Positions 1-7,872 are shown, counted from the stretch's first letter. The stretch is 40,555 nucleotides of DNA from Rugamonas violacea (GCF_016461825.1 NZ_JAEMNU010000123.1:248683-289237); one strand, 5' to 3'. Program-made: numbers and translations. Notes: generated by a model not told the origin, from the letters alone.

Positions 1-56
1 CCGGCGGCTGGGCGGCGCGGCTGGCCGCCCGGCTGCACCACGGCCTGCGCGGTCAT
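1..56 (-). CDS. N-terminal fragment of an unidentified gene, translationally coupled to the hydrolase
   Basis: The hydrolase stop codon (53-55) overlaps an ATG at 56-54 in the ATGA arrangement typical of coupled genes. The frame stays open to the window edge and begins MTAQAVVQPGGQPRRPAA, which is rich in Pro, Gly and Gln. Only 18 codons are visible, too few to name a family. The overlap is the main evidence that this is a real start; it could be chance in such GC-rich DNA. Confidence 0.4.
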   Translation of the reverse strand, partial: MTAQAVVQPGGQPRRPAA

Positions 57-889
57 GCCGCTGCGGCAACCCCGGCAACCACCGCCGAGGCGTCCAGCCA
101 TGCCAACACCGTCTGATTGAACTCCTGCGGCTGCTCCAGCATCACCCAATGGCTGGTCTTCAGCGCCACCACCTGGCTCAGCGGCCGAGCGGCCAGCCAG
201 TCGGTCCACTGCGTCGAGTGGAACAGGAAAGGTTTCCGCGTGCCATAGACGAACAACATCGGACACTTGGGCACAAACTCCGTGCGATCGCCCTTGCCGC
301 CGTAGCCGCCCGTCCACACCAAATAGTAGGGGAAGTTCATCGCCGAGCTGATGTACTGCTTCGGCGACGGCGCGCGCAGCACCTTGAGCATGAACTTGGT
401 CAAGCCGTCGCCGATGGGGCCGCCGATCTTCCAGGCCGCCGCCAGCGTCAGTTGATACCAGGCCACCATCAGCTTGGCGGCCAGGCTCAGCGACTTCACA
501 TGGTCGCGCGATTGCGCGTCGCCGATGTCGACGCCGACGATGCGCGACACCAGTTGCGGATGGCGCATATAGAACTGGTAGCCGAACACGCAGCCCCAGT
601 CGTGCAACATCAAGGTCACCTTGCGGCCGGGGCTGACTTGGTCGACGATCTTGGCGATGATGGCCATCGTCTCGTCGAGCGAATAGGCGCGGCGCGGCCG
701 GGTGATGTCGAAGCCCGGCAGCGTGAAGCGCACGCAGCGATAGCGTTCCTTCAAGGCCGCCACTTGGCCGTCCCAGACGCGCCAGGTGTCCGGCCAGCCG
801 TGCAGCATGACAATGGTGTCCTGGCCTTGGTCTTGGTCCGCGCCTTCGATCCGGACGTCGATGCCTTCGATCTGCAATTGCTGCTCCAT
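53..889 (-). CDS. alpha/beta hydrolase, epoxide hydrolase/haloalkane dehalogenase-like
   Basis: This 278-residue protein has the alpha/beta-hydrolase fold with an Asp nucleophile: oxyanion motif HGWPDTW (30-36), nucleophile elbow LMLHDWG with Asp97, and catalytic His247 in TSHWVMLEQ. HGWPD plus H-D-W-G is the epoxide hydrolase/haloalkane dehalogenase signature, whose members hydrolyse epoxides or C-halogen bonds through an alkyl-enzyme ester. At the usual acid position after strand 6 the sequence reads YGTRKPF instead of a G-x-x-D-type motif, so the charge-relay acid may lie elsewhere or be lost. The ATG at 889 is chosen because AAGGA (896-900) sits 6 nt upstream; an in-frame start farther out would run through a repeat element. 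No signal peptide is seen, so it is probably cytoplasmic. It is divergent from the regulator at 1156 and probably controlled by it. The substrate is unknown. Confidence 0.88.
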   Translation of the reverse strand: MEQQLQIEGIDVRIEGADQDQGQDTIVMLHGWPDTWRVWDGQVAALKERYRCVRFTLPGFDITRPRRAYSLDETMAIIAKIVDQVSPGRKVTLMLHDWGCVFGYQFYMRHPQLVSRIVGVDIGDAQSRDHVKSLSLAAKLMVAWYQLTLAAAWKIGGPIGDGLTKFMLKVLRAPSPKQYISSAMNFPYYLVWTGGYGGKGDRTEFVPKCPMLFVYGTRKPFLFHSTQWTDWLAARPLSQVVALKTSHWVMLEQPQEFNQTVLAWLDASAVVAGVAAAA

Positions 890-942
890 GGGATGTCCTT
901 GAGGTTGGATTGATGGTTGAAGGGCGCATCGAATACCCCCGA

Positions 943-1036
943 ATGTGTCGTTCCGCATCGGCGGACCGCCGCGCATGCGGGAACCCATGCCATGCTAGAC
1001 AGGGTGCGACGTATAGGTTCCCGCATGCGCGGGAAC
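943..1036. repeat. inverted pair of GTTCCCGC palindromic repeats
   Basis: A perfect palindrome GTTCCCGC-ATGC-GCGGGAAC lies at 1017-1036. A second copy in opposite orientation (943-990) carries extra bases within its left arm, after GTCGTTCC. The same motif recurs at 12309-12328. Small GTTCCCGC/GCGGGAAC palindromes are common intergenic repeats in many proteobacteria. Here they lie between the hydrolase start and the divergent regulator and could add hairpin structure to a hydrolase leader transcript. Confidence 0.75.
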
Positions 1037-1103
1037 GACGGGGGTTAGAAGTGCCTTAAATATATATCAAGCCTATTATTGCCGCGACAACGACATGGAA
1101 TCA

Positions 1104-1120
1104 ATGACCTCACAGGTCAT
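1104..1120. promoter_or_regulatory. candidate operator of the MltR-like regulator
   Basis: A perfect inverted repeat, ATGACCT-CAC-AGGTCAT, lies 36 bp upstream of the regulator ATG, in the space between the two divergent genes. It is downstream of an AT-rich stretch (about 1058-1080). Its position suits autoregulation and control of the hydrolase. Binding is an inference; only the symmetry and position are seen. Confidence 0.5.
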
Positions 1121-1155
1121 GGCTTTGCAACAAACCGGGCTGTAGAATCGGCACC

Positions 1156-1989
1156 ATGGATCATCCCGCCGCGCACCCACCGTCCTCCGCCCACGTCGGC
1201 GCCCTGCTGCGCGAATGGCGCGCGGCGCGGCGCATGAGCCAGCTCGACCTGGCGCTGGAGGCCGGCCTGTCCGCCCGTCATCTCAGCTGCGTCGAAACGG
1301 GCAAGGCGCAAGCCAGCCGCGACGTCATCGACCGTCTGGCCGACACCCTGGCCATGCCGCTGCGCGAACGCAACGCGCTGATGCTGGCGGCCGGCTACGC
1401 GCCCAGCCACCCGGAGACGGCGCTGGCCCAGCCCGAGCTGGCCCACATCCGCCAAGCCATCGACTGCATCCTGCGCCAGCAGGAACCCTATCCCGCCATC
1501 CTGCTGAACCGCCACTGGGACGTGCAGACCAGCAACCGCGCCGCCGCCCGGGTCAACCGCTTCCTGCTCGGCGACCGCGCCGGCACCCAGCGCAACATGC
1601 TGCGGCAGATGTTCGATCCGCAGGATTTGCGCTCGGCGGTGGTCAACTGGGAGGAAGTGGCGGGCAACCTGATCCGCCATATGCACCGCGTGGTGGCCGG
1701 CGCGCCGACCGACCGGGTGGCCCGCGCCCTGCTCGACGAGATGCTGGCCGCCCCCGGCGTGCCGGCCGGCTGGCACACGCGCCAGCTCGACAGCGCGCCG
1801 CAGCCCCTGCAAACCACCATCCTGCAGCGCGGCGACCGGCAATTGCGCTTCTTCTCCACCATCACCACCTTCGGCACGCCGCGCGACGTCACGCTCGACG
1901 AGCTGCACATCGAATGTTGCTTCCCGATGGACGAAGAGACGGCCGAGCTGTGCCGCGAACTGGCGCGGCAGGATTCGGCGCCGGCCTGA
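1156..1989 (+). CDS. XRE-family regulator with MmyB/MltR-like ligand-binding domain
   Basis: This is a 277-residue cytoplasmic transcription factor. Residues about 15-75 form an XRE helix-turn-helix (LLREWRAARRMSQLDLALEA, then SARHLSCVETGKAQASRDVI). Residues about 95-265 match the MmyB-like ligand-binding domain, with the typical ILLNRHWDVQTSN start. In the family, the structurally studied MltR of Chloroflexus has a PAS-like fold that held a fatty acid, so a hydrophobic ligand is plausible here. The domain usually sits beside the oxidoreductase or hydrolase it regulates, and here the divergent neighbour is an epoxide-hydrolase-like enzyme. A 17-bp palindrome at 1104-1120 is the probable operator. 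No strong Shine-Dalgarno precedes the ATG. Confidence 0.9.
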   Translation: MDHPAAHPPSSAHVGALLREWRAARRMSQLDLALEAGLSARHLSCVETGKAQASRDVIDRLADTLAMPLRERNALMLAAGYAPSHPETALAQPELAHIRQAIDCILRQQEPYPAILLNRHWDVQTSNRAAARVNRFLLGDRAGTQRNMLRQMFDPQDLRSAVVNWEEVAGNLIRHMHRVVAGAPTDRVARALLDEMLAAPGVPAGWHTRQLDSAPQPLQTTILQRGDRQLRFFSTITTFGTPRDVTLDELHIECCFPMDEETAELCRELARQDSAPA

Positions 1990-2087
1990 GACGGCCGGTT
2001 CCGCCCGCATAGCCCACCAAACCGCTTGCCGCTCCCCCCTAGCCGCGCAGCAAAAACGCCGATGATCGCATTGATGATGAAATTCGT

Positions 2088-2116
2088 TTGACTTCGTATC
2101 ATGTGTCAGCTATTCT
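2088..2116 (+). promoter_or_regulatory. sigma-70 promoter of the ArsR-like operon
   Basis: TTGACT (2088-2093) and TATTCT (2111-2116) are separated by 17 bp, a good vegetative promoter match. Transcription would start near 2123, giving a leader of about 36 nt to the ATG at 2159. This argues against the in-frame GTG at 2123 being the start of translation. Confidence 0.6.
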
Positions 2117-2158
2117 TTACACGTGAATACAAAAACCCTACCACCCGACGGAGATCAA

Positions 2159-2452
2159 ATGCTGGCCATCCTGGCGGCGCTCTCCAACCCCCACCGCCTG
2201 CGGATCATCGCGGCGCTGCAAACGGGCGGACGCAACTACGTCAGCCAGTTGGCGCGGGAGCTCAACATCAGCCGTCCCTTGCTGCATCTGCACCTGCAGA
2301 AACTGGAAGGAGCCGGCCTGGTCAGCAGTCAACTGGAGCTGTCCAAGGATGGCAAGGCGCTCAACTACTTTGAGGTAAACAGTTTCAACTTCGCACTCAC
2401 GCCGGCGCTGATCGCCGAAGCGGTGAAAACCCTGACCACCAACCCTGAATAG
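2159..2452 (+). CDS. ArsR-like winged-helix transcriptional regulator
   Basis: This 97-residue protein consists of little more than a winged-helix domain. It begins MLAILAALSNPHRLRIIAAL, the typical ArsR/SmtB opening, followed by a recognition-helix segment (NISRPLLHLHLQKLEGAGLV) and a beta wing (SSQLELSKDGKALNYFEV). I see no metal-binding Cys/His cluster in the recognition helix, so an ArsR-type metal sensor is unlikely. The ATG at 2159 is preferred because GGAG (2150-2153) lies 5 nt upstream; an in-frame GTG at 2123 falls at the predicted transcription start. It is first in a tight operon with two membrane proteins (gaps of 11 and 67 bp), which it probably regulates together with itself. 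The signal is unknown. Confidence 0.85.
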   Translation: MLAILAALSNPHRLRIIAALQTGGRNYVSQLARELNISRPLLHLHLQKLEGAGLVSSQLELSKDGKALNYFEVNSFNFALTPALIAEAVKTLTTNPE

Positions 2453-2463
2453 TAGAGACCATC

Positions 2464-2721
2464 ATGTCCGAAAACGTCTTTTTTGCGGCCTTCTTCTTCC
2501 CCGCCGCCGCCGCGGTGATCATCTTCTTCATGAAATACGTGTCCGCCATCCTGCAAGCGCGCGTGCGCCTGGGCCAGGACGAAGCCTACCGCGCCGTCGC
2601 CACCCAGGCGGCGGCGGCCCAGGCCCAGACCGTGGCGGCGCTGGCCTCCGTCAGCGCCACGCTGGCCGAGCTGCAATCGCGCATGGGCGCGCTTGAAAAA
2701 ATCCTCAAGGAAGTCGAATAG
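2464..2721 (+). CDS. small membrane-anchored coiled-coil protein
   Basis: This 85-residue protein has one N-terminal membrane helix (about residues 5-24, FFAAFFFPAAAAVIIFFMKY). An Ala/Gln-rich helical stretch (about 30-84) follows, with heptad-like spacing (TVAALASVSATLAELQSRMGALEKILKEVE) that suggests a coiled coil. The plan resembles PspB/PspC-like or other small inner-membrane signalling proteins, but I do not recognise a family. It starts 11 bp after the ArsR-like gene and precedes a four-helix membrane protein, so it is probably part of a membrane complex under that regulator. The Shine-Dalgarno is weak, which fits translation coupled to the upstream gene. Confidence 0.75.
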   Translation: MSENVFFAAFFFPAAAAVIIFFMKYVSAILQARVRLGQDEAYRAVATQAAAAQAQTVAALASVSATLAELQSRMGALEKILKEVE

Positions 2722-2788
2722 GCGATCAACCGTCCGGACCGCAGGCAAACCAAGCAAGCAAGACATTCCACCTCAAGGAGATATCATC

Positions 2789-3244
2789 ATGTATGAAGTT
2801 TCGTCGTTTCGTCTGTATGTACTGCGCGCCATGTACCTGCTGGTCGTTGTCGGACTGGGCATCGTCCTCTGGCCCGGCATCATCCACCACACCAAACAGT
2901 GGGACCTGATGGGCGGCACCGTCGTCTGCATGCTGGCCGCCTTCTCGATCATGTGCGCCCTGGGGCTGCGCTATCCCTTGCAGATGCTGCCCGTGCTGTT
3001 GTGGGAAATTGTCTGGAAAACACTGTGGTTGGCCATCGTCGCCCTGCCGCAATGGCGGGCCGGCCATATCGACGAAGCGACCCAAGGGCAGCTGTTCGAG
3101 CTTTCCTTTGTCGTGTTGGTCTACATCGCCGTGCCGTGGCGCTATGTGTGGTCGCACTACGTGCTCAAGCAAGGTGACCGCTGGACCATCGCCTCGTCCC
3201 GTGCCGCACGCAAGGACCCGAAAAGTACGCTGCATCCGGCCTAG
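2789..3244 (+). CDS. four-helix integral membrane protein of unknown function
   Basis: The protein has 151 residues and four likely membrane helices (about 10-28, 41-60, 62-82 and 100-120), with a basic C-terminal tail (RAARKDPKST). Aromatic residues are frequent (LWEIVWKTLW, PWRYVWSHYV). The ATG at 2789 is chosen because AAGGAG (2775-2780) lies 8 nt upstream; the frame is open farther back but overlaps the preceding gene and adds a non-membrane, basic leader. It is last in the ArsR-like operon, and the inverted-repeat cluster after it may end transcription. I cannot assign a substrate or family. Confidence 0.8.
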   Translation: MYEVSSFRLYVLRAMYLLVVVGLGIVLWPGIIHHTKQWDLMGGTVVCMLAAFSIMCALGLRYPLQMLPVLLWEIVWKTLWLAIVALPQWRAGHIDEATQGQLFELSFVVLVYIAVPWRYVWSHYVLKQGDRWTIASSRAARKDPKSTLHPA

Positions 3245-3253
3245 AGGAGCAAA

Positions 3254-3465
3254 CCGACTGGGGTCAAACCGACTGGGGTCAGGTCCGACATTCGGACACG
3301 GCCTCAGCAAACCGACTGGGGTCAGGTCCGACATTCGGACACGGCCTCAGCACTTGGTCGCCTGGCACGGTTTTGGGCACCGCTAAGGCACAGTTCGTGT
3401 CCGAATGTCGGACCTGACCCCGACTACTACGGCACAGTTCGTGTCCGAATGTCGGACCTGACCCC
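3254..3465. repeat. cluster of two direct and two inverted copies of a 25-bp repeat
   Basis: A 25-bp unit starting GGGGTCAGGTCCGA and ending TTCGGACAC occurs at 3275-3299 and 3318-3342 (period 43). Its exact reverse complement occurs at 3397-3421 and 3441-3465 (period 44). A partial copy (CCGACTGGGGTCAA) starts near 3254. Each unit contains its own palindrome (GTCCGA-CAT-TCGGAC). The cluster lies between convergent genes and could fold into large alternative hairpins, so it may serve as a bidirectional terminator. The GGGGTCAG core links it to the other repeats in the window. Confidence 0.9.
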
Positions 3466-3479
3466 GACTAGACTAACGC

Positions 3480-4781
3480 CTACTTCCCCGCATCCTCATC
3501 GAGCTTGCGCAGGAAGGCCAACTTGTCGGCGATCTTGCTCTCCAGCCCGCGCGGCACGGGTTGATACCAGCCCGGCTCGCGCATGCCGTCGGGGAAATAG
3601 GTTTCGCCGGCGGCGTAGGCGTGCGGCTCGTCGTGGGCGTAGCGGTACTCGTGGCCGTAGCCGAGCTCCTTCATCAGCTTGGTCGGCGCGTTGCGCAGAT
3701 GCACCGGCACTTCGCGCGACTTGTCCTTCTTGACGAAGGCCATCGCCTGGTTGAAGGCGTTGTAGCCGGCGTTGCTCTTCGCCGCCACCGCCAGGTAGAT
3801 CACCGCCTGCCCCAGCGCCAGCTCGCCCTCGGGCGAACCGAGCCGCTCGAAGGTTTCGGCGGCGTCGTTGGCCAGCTGGATGGCGCGCGGATCGGCCAGG
3901 CCGATGTCCTCCCAAGCCATGCGCACGATGCGGCGCGACAAATACTTGGGATCGGCGCCGCCGTCTATCATGCGGCAGAACCAATACAAGGCCGCGTCCG
4001 GATTCGAGCCGCGCACCGACTTGTGCAAGGCCGAAATCTGGTCGTAGAAATTGTCGCCGCCCTTGTCGAAGCGGCGCGCGTTGAGCGTCAGCGCGTTCTG
4101 GATGAACTCGGCGGTGATGGCGTTGGTGCGCGCCGCGTTGGCCGCCGTGCTGGCCTGCTCCAACAAATTCAACAGGCGCCGGGCGTCGCCGTCGGCGTAA
4201 CCGACCAAGGTGTCGATGGCGGCCTCGTCGATGACCAGATGGGCCAGCACCTTCTCGCGCGCCTTGGCCACCAGTTGCTTGAGTTCGTCCTCGTTGAGCG
4301 ATTGCAGCACATACACTTGCGCGCGCGACAGCAGCGCCGAGTTGACCTCGAACGATGGGTTCTCGGTGGTGGCGCCGATCAGCGTCACCAGCCCCGACTC
4401 GGCGTATGGCAGCAGCGCGTCCTGCTGCGCCTTGTTGAAGCGGTGGATCTCGTCGACGAACAAGATGGTGTGCTTGCCCATCGCCAGGTTCTGCTCGGCC
4501 TGCTCCATCGCGGCGCGGATGTCCTTGACGCCGGAAAACACCGCCGACAGCGCGATGAAGGCGCAGTCGAAGGCGTTGGCGGTGAGCCGCGCCAGGGTGG
4601 TCTTGCCCACGCCCGGCGGCCCCCACAAGATCATCGAGTGCGGCCGGCCGGACTCGAAAGCCAGCCGCAACGGCCGGCCCGGGCCGAGCAACTGGCTCTG
4701 GCCGATCACGTCGTCCAGCGTCTTGGGCCGCAGCGCCTCGGCCAGCGGCTGCCGTGGTTCATTGGAAAATAAGTCAGCCAT
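3480..4781 (-). CDS. rarA: replication-associated recombination protein A (MgsA/RarA AAA+ ATPase)
   Basis: This 433-residue AAA+ clamp-loader-like ATPase acts at stalled replication forks. Walker A is GPPGVGKT (54-61) and Walker B is ILFVDEIHRFNKAQQ (about 106-120); a sensor-1 region follows (IGATTENPSFEVN). The C-terminal half is the RarA tetramerisation domain (RGSNPDAALYWFCRMIDGGA, YPHEYRYAH-like region). E. coli RarA has 447 residues. The start at 4781 (MADLFSNEPRQPLAEALRPK) matches the family opening; in-frame codons upstream add a non-conserved leader that overlaps a terminator. It is third in the ftsK-lolA-rarA order common in proteobacteria, but a good hairpin terminator separates it from lolA. 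serS, the usual next gene, is not here. Confidence 0.96.
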   Translation of the reverse strand: MADLFSNEPRQPLAEALRPKTLDDVIGQSQLLGPGRPLRLAFESGRPHSMILWGPPGVGKTTLARLTANAFDCAFIALSAVFSGVKDIRAAMEQAEQNLAMGKHTILFVDEIHRFNKAQQDALLPYAESGLVTLIGATTENPSFEVNSALLSRAQVYVLQSLNEDELKQLVAKAREKVLAHLVIDEAAIDTLVGYADGDARRLLNLLEQASTAANAARTNAITAEFIQNALTLNARRFDKGGDNFYDQISALHKSVRGSNPDAALYWFCRMIDGGADPKYLSRRIVRMAWEDIGLADPRAIQLANDAAETFERLGSPEGELALGQAVIYLAVAAKSNAGYNAFNQAMAFVKKDKSREVPVHLRNAPTKLMKELGYGHEYRYAHDEPHAYAAGETYFPDGMREPGWYQPVPRGLESKIADKLAFLRKLDEDAGK

Positions 4782-4817
4782 GCGGATGGGTCGATTCGTT
4801 TGCTCTCGCCACAACGG

Positions 4818-4848
4818 AAAAAACGCCGCGCCACCGGGCAGCGGCGTT
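4818..4848 (-). terminator. intrinsic terminator between lolA and rarA
   Basis: On the minus strand AACGCCGC (4848-4841), an 11-nt loop and GCGGCGTT (4829-4822) form a perfect 8-bp stem, followed by a run of T. It lies just after the lolA stop, so part or all of ftsK-lolA transcription should end before rarA. Confidence 0.8.
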
Positions 4849-4868
4849 GTCATCCATCGGACGAATGG

Positions 4869-5504
4869 TTAATTGTTGAAAACGTCGGCGCCCTTCGGCA
4901 TGACGAATTTGAAGGCGTTGGCGCCCAGCGCCGGATTCTTTTCGAACTTCTTGAACGCCAGCACGGACACCTGGCCGAAGCTGTCCTTCAGCTCCATCGC
5001 TTCGGGCAGGCCGTTGCGCAGGCCGATGGAAATCTGCTCGAAGCTGGTGTCCTTGGCCTTCGGCGTCGCCTTGAGCCACTCCAGACCCTCCTTGGTGCCG
5101 GCCTCGGCCAAGGTGAAGTTCTTCTCCAGGTCGTTGCTGCCGAACAGGATCGCCGCCGGCGACGAACCCAGCGCGTCGCCCAGCTTCTTCACGGTGACCT
5201 GGTTCAAGTCCTTGTCGAAGATGTAGAGCTGCTCGCCGTCGGCCTGCAGCAACTGGTCGTACGGCTTCACGTACGTCCAGATGAACTTGCCCGGACGGGC
5301 GAACACGAAGGTGCCGCTGGAGTTGCTCGACGGCTTGGCGGTGCTGCCGCCGTCCATGTTCTTGATCTGCCGCTGGCTGAACTCGCCCTTGGCCGACTTG
5401 GTGCTGGCGACGAAGGACTTGAATTGCTCCAGCGCGCTGGCCTGGGCCGCGCCGGCCAGCAGCAGGCCGCCGGCCAGGACGAAAATCGCTTTGAATCGTT
5501 GCAT
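4869..5504 (-). CDS. lolA: outer-membrane lipoprotein carrier protein LolA
   Basis: LolA is the periplasmic chaperone that carries lipoproteins from the LolCDE transporter to LolB at the outer membrane. The protein has 211 residues, with a signal peptide (MQRFKAIFVLAGGLLLAGAA, cleaved near residue 22). Family features follow: SAKGEFSQRQIK near the mature N-terminus, SSGTFVFARPGKFIWTYVKP, and QLYIFDKDLNQVTVKKL. GGAA lies close upstream of the ATG. It starts 10 bp after the ftsK stop, so the two are co-transcribed. A terminator follows at 4818-4848. Confidence 0.96.
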   Translation of the reverse strand: MQRFKAIFVLAGGLLLAGAAQASALEQFKSFVASTKSAKGEFSQRQIKNMDGGSTAKPSSNSSGTFVFARPGKFIWTYVKPYDQLLQADGEQLYIFDKDLNQVTVKKLGDALGSSPAAILFGSNDLEKNFTLAEAGTKEGLEWLKATPKAKDTSFEQISIGLRNGLPEAMELKDSFGQVSVLAFKKFEKNPALGANAFKFVMPKGADVFNN

Positions 5505-5514
5505 ACTGTTTTCC

Positions 5515-7872
5515 TTATTGTTCCGCGCTGGCCGCCGGCACCAGAATGTCGCGGTTGCCGTTCGATTGCATCGGCGATACCACGCCGCTGTTTTCCATCT
5601 GTTCCAACAGGCGGGCGGCGCGATTGTAGCCGATGCGCAAATGCCGCTGCACCAGCGAGATCGAGGCGCGGCGGTTCTTCAACACCACCTGCACCGCCTG
5701 GTCGTACATCGGATCGGCCTCGCCGCCGGCGTCGCCGCCAGCCTCGCCGGCCGCGCCGCCCTCGCCTTCCAGCGTGCCGCCCTCGAGGATGCCCTCGATA
5801 TAGTTCGGTTCGCCCGTGGTCTTCAAATGCTTGACGACCCGGTGCACCTCCTCGTCCGAGACGAAGGCGCCGTGCACCCGCACCGGCAGGCCGGTGCCCG
5901 GCGGCATGTACAGCATGTCGCCCATGCCCAGCAGCGCCTCCGCGCCCATCTGGTCGAGAATGGTGCGCGAGTCGATCTTCGACGATACCTGGAAGGCGAT
6001 GCGGGTCGGGATGTTGGCCTTGATCAGGCCGGTGATCACGTCCACGGATGGGCGCTGCGTGGCCAGAATCAAGTGCAGGCCGGCGGCGCGCGCCTTCTGC
6101 GCGATACGGGCGATCAATTCCTCGACCTTTTTGCCGACCACCATCATCAGGTCGGCCAGCTCGTCGATGATGATGACGATGGTCGGCAGCTTGTCGAGCG
6201 GCTCGGGCGAGTCCGGCGTCAGGCTGAACGGATTCGGGATGTGCTCCTCGCGCTTGGCCGCCTCGGCGATCTTGGCGTTGTAGCCGGCCAGGTTACGCAC
6301 GCCCAGCTTGGACATCAGCTTGTAGCGCCGCTCCATTTCGTTGACCGCCCAGTTCAGCGCGTGGCCGGCCTGGCGCATGTCGGTGACGACCGGCGCCAGC
6401 AGGTGCGGAATGCCTTCGTAGACCGACATCTCGAGCATCTTCGGATCGATCAGGATCAGCCGCACGTCGGCCGGGTCGGACTTGTACAGCAGCGACAAAA
6501 TGGTCGCGTTGATGCCCACCGACTTGCCCGAGCCGGTGGTGCCGGCCACCAGCAAGTGGGGCATCTTGGCCAGGTCGGCGACCACGGCCTTGCCGGCGAT
6601 GTCCTTGCCCAGCGCCACCGTCAGCGGCGACGGATTGTCGTTGTAGACCTTCGAGCCGACGATCTCGCTCAGGCGCACGATCTGCCGCTTCGGATTGGGC
6701 AGCTCCAGCGCCATGCAGTTCTTGCCGGGGATGGTCTCGACCACGCGGATCGAGGTCAACGACAGCGAGCGCGCCAGATCGCGCGCCAGGCCGACGATCT
6801 GGCTGCCCTTGACGCCGGTGGCCGGCTCGATCTCGTAGCGCGTCACCACGGGGCCGGGATAGGCCGCCACCACCTTGGCCTCGACGCCGAAGTCGGACAG
6901 TTTCTTCTCGATCAGGCGGCTGGTGAACTCCAGGGTCTCGATCGACACGGTTTCCTGCACGGCGGCCGGCTCGTCGAGCAGGGACAGCGGCGGCAGCTGG
7001 CTGTCGCCGCTCAGGTCCTGGAACAGGCTGGCCTGCTTCTCCTTCTCGACCCGCTCCGACTTGACCACGGCGACGATCTGCGGCTCGATCTTGACCGGCG
7101 CCGCCGCCACATGCTTCTCGACGTGCTTGGCGCGCTCGATGACCACCACTTCCTCGCGCTTGACGGCGGCCACCTCGCCTTGGCGGCGGTCCTCGCGGTA
7201 TTGGTAGCGCTGGATGAACCAATCGATCGCCGTCTCGATGGCACCGCCGATGCGCTCGGCCACGGCCAGCCAGGAAACCTGGAAGAACAGGCTGAAGCCC
7301 AGGCCGAACAGCAACAGCAACAGCAATGTGGCGCCGGTGAAGCCGAAGGCGACATCGGCCGAGTGGCCGATCAGCTGGCCCAGCACGCCGCCCGGCGCGC
7401 GCGGCAGTTGCACCTTGAGCGAGTACATGCGCAGGAATTCCAGGCCGACGCTGCCGATGAACAGCAGCACGAAACCGACGATGCGGATCAGGTTCTCGTG
7501 CTGGTGCTCCTGCTCCTCTTCCTGCTCCATGAGGAATTTGCGGGTCAGGCGGCGGTAGCCGTTCCAGACGATGCGCAGCAGGCACAGGCACCACCACCAG
7601 GCGGAAAAACCGAAGATGAACAGCAACAGATCGGACAGCCAGGCGCCGGCGCGGCCGCCCAGATTGTGTACCTTGGGCACCACATTGGCGTGCGACCAAC
7701 CGGGGTCGCCCTTCGAATAGCTCAGCAAAATCAAGACGAAATACAGGCCGAGCGCGGCCAGCGCGAACCAGCGCGCTTCCGACAGCAGGCGCACCAGCCG
7801 GTTGGGCAAGGGTTGTCGTTCCGTCACGTTGCGGGTATAGCTGTTGGCTGCTGCGGGGCTGGGTTTCGTCAT
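5515..7872 (-). CDS. ftsK: DNA translocase FtsK
   Basis: FtsK is the septal DNA pump that clears chromosome termini at division and activates XerCD at dif. The 785-residue protein has four N-terminal membrane helices (about 36-52, 79-100, 130-147 and 178-197), a linker of only about 100 residues that is charged and Val/Lys-rich, and the RecA-like motor with Walker A GTTGSGKS (444-451) and Walker B TIVIIIDELADL. The C-terminal gamma winged helix (about 720-780, RRASISLVQRHLRIGYNRAA) reads KOPS sequences. An acidic/Gly-rich linker with EGEGGAAGEAGGDAGGEAD precedes gamma. It heads the ftsK-lolA unit and is divergent from trxB, a conserved arrangement. Confidence 0.97.
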   Translation of the reverse strand: MTKPSPAAANSYTRNVTERQPLPNRLVRLLSEARWFALAALGLYFVLILLSYSKGDPGWSHANVVPKVHNLGGRAGAWLSDLLLFIFGFSAWWWCLCLLRIVWNGYRRLTRKFLMEQEEEQEHQHENLIRIVGFVLLFIGSVGLEFLRMYSLKVQLPRAPGGVLGQLIGHSADVAFGFTGATLLLLLLFGLGFSLFFQVSWLAVAERIGGAIETAIDWFIQRYQYREDRRQGEVAAVKREEVVVIERAKHVEKHVAAAPVKIEPQIVAVVKSERVEKEKQASLFQDLSGDSQLPPLSLLDEPAAVQETVSIETLEFTSRLIEKKLSDFGVEAKVVAAYPGPVVTRYEIEPATGVKGSQIVGLARDLARSLSLTSIRVVETIPGKNCMALELPNPKRQIVRLSEIVGSKVYNDNPSPLTVALGKDIAGKAVVADLAKMPHLLVAGTTGSGKSVGINATILSLLYKSDPADVRLILIDPKMLEMSVYEGIPHLLAPVVTDMRQAGHALNWAVNEMERRYKLMSKLGVRNLAGYNAKIAEAAKREEHIPNPFSLTPDSPEPLDKLPTIVIIIDELADLMMVVGKKVEELIARIAQKARAAGLHLILATQRPSVDVITGLIKANIPTRIAFQVSSKIDSRTILDQMGAEALLGMGDMLYMPPGTGLPVRVHGAFVSDEEVHRVVKHLKTTGEPNYIEGILEGGTLEGEGGAAGEAGGDAGGEADPMYDQAVQVVLKNRRASISLVQRHLRIGYNRAARLLEQMENSGVVSPMQSNGNRDILVPAASAEQ

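Noticed and set aside
2123..2158. GTG at 2123 as the start of the ArsR-like protein
   Set aside because: It coincides with the predicted transcription start and has no Shine-Dalgarno; the ATG at 2159 has GGAG at 5 nt and begins at the conserved helix.
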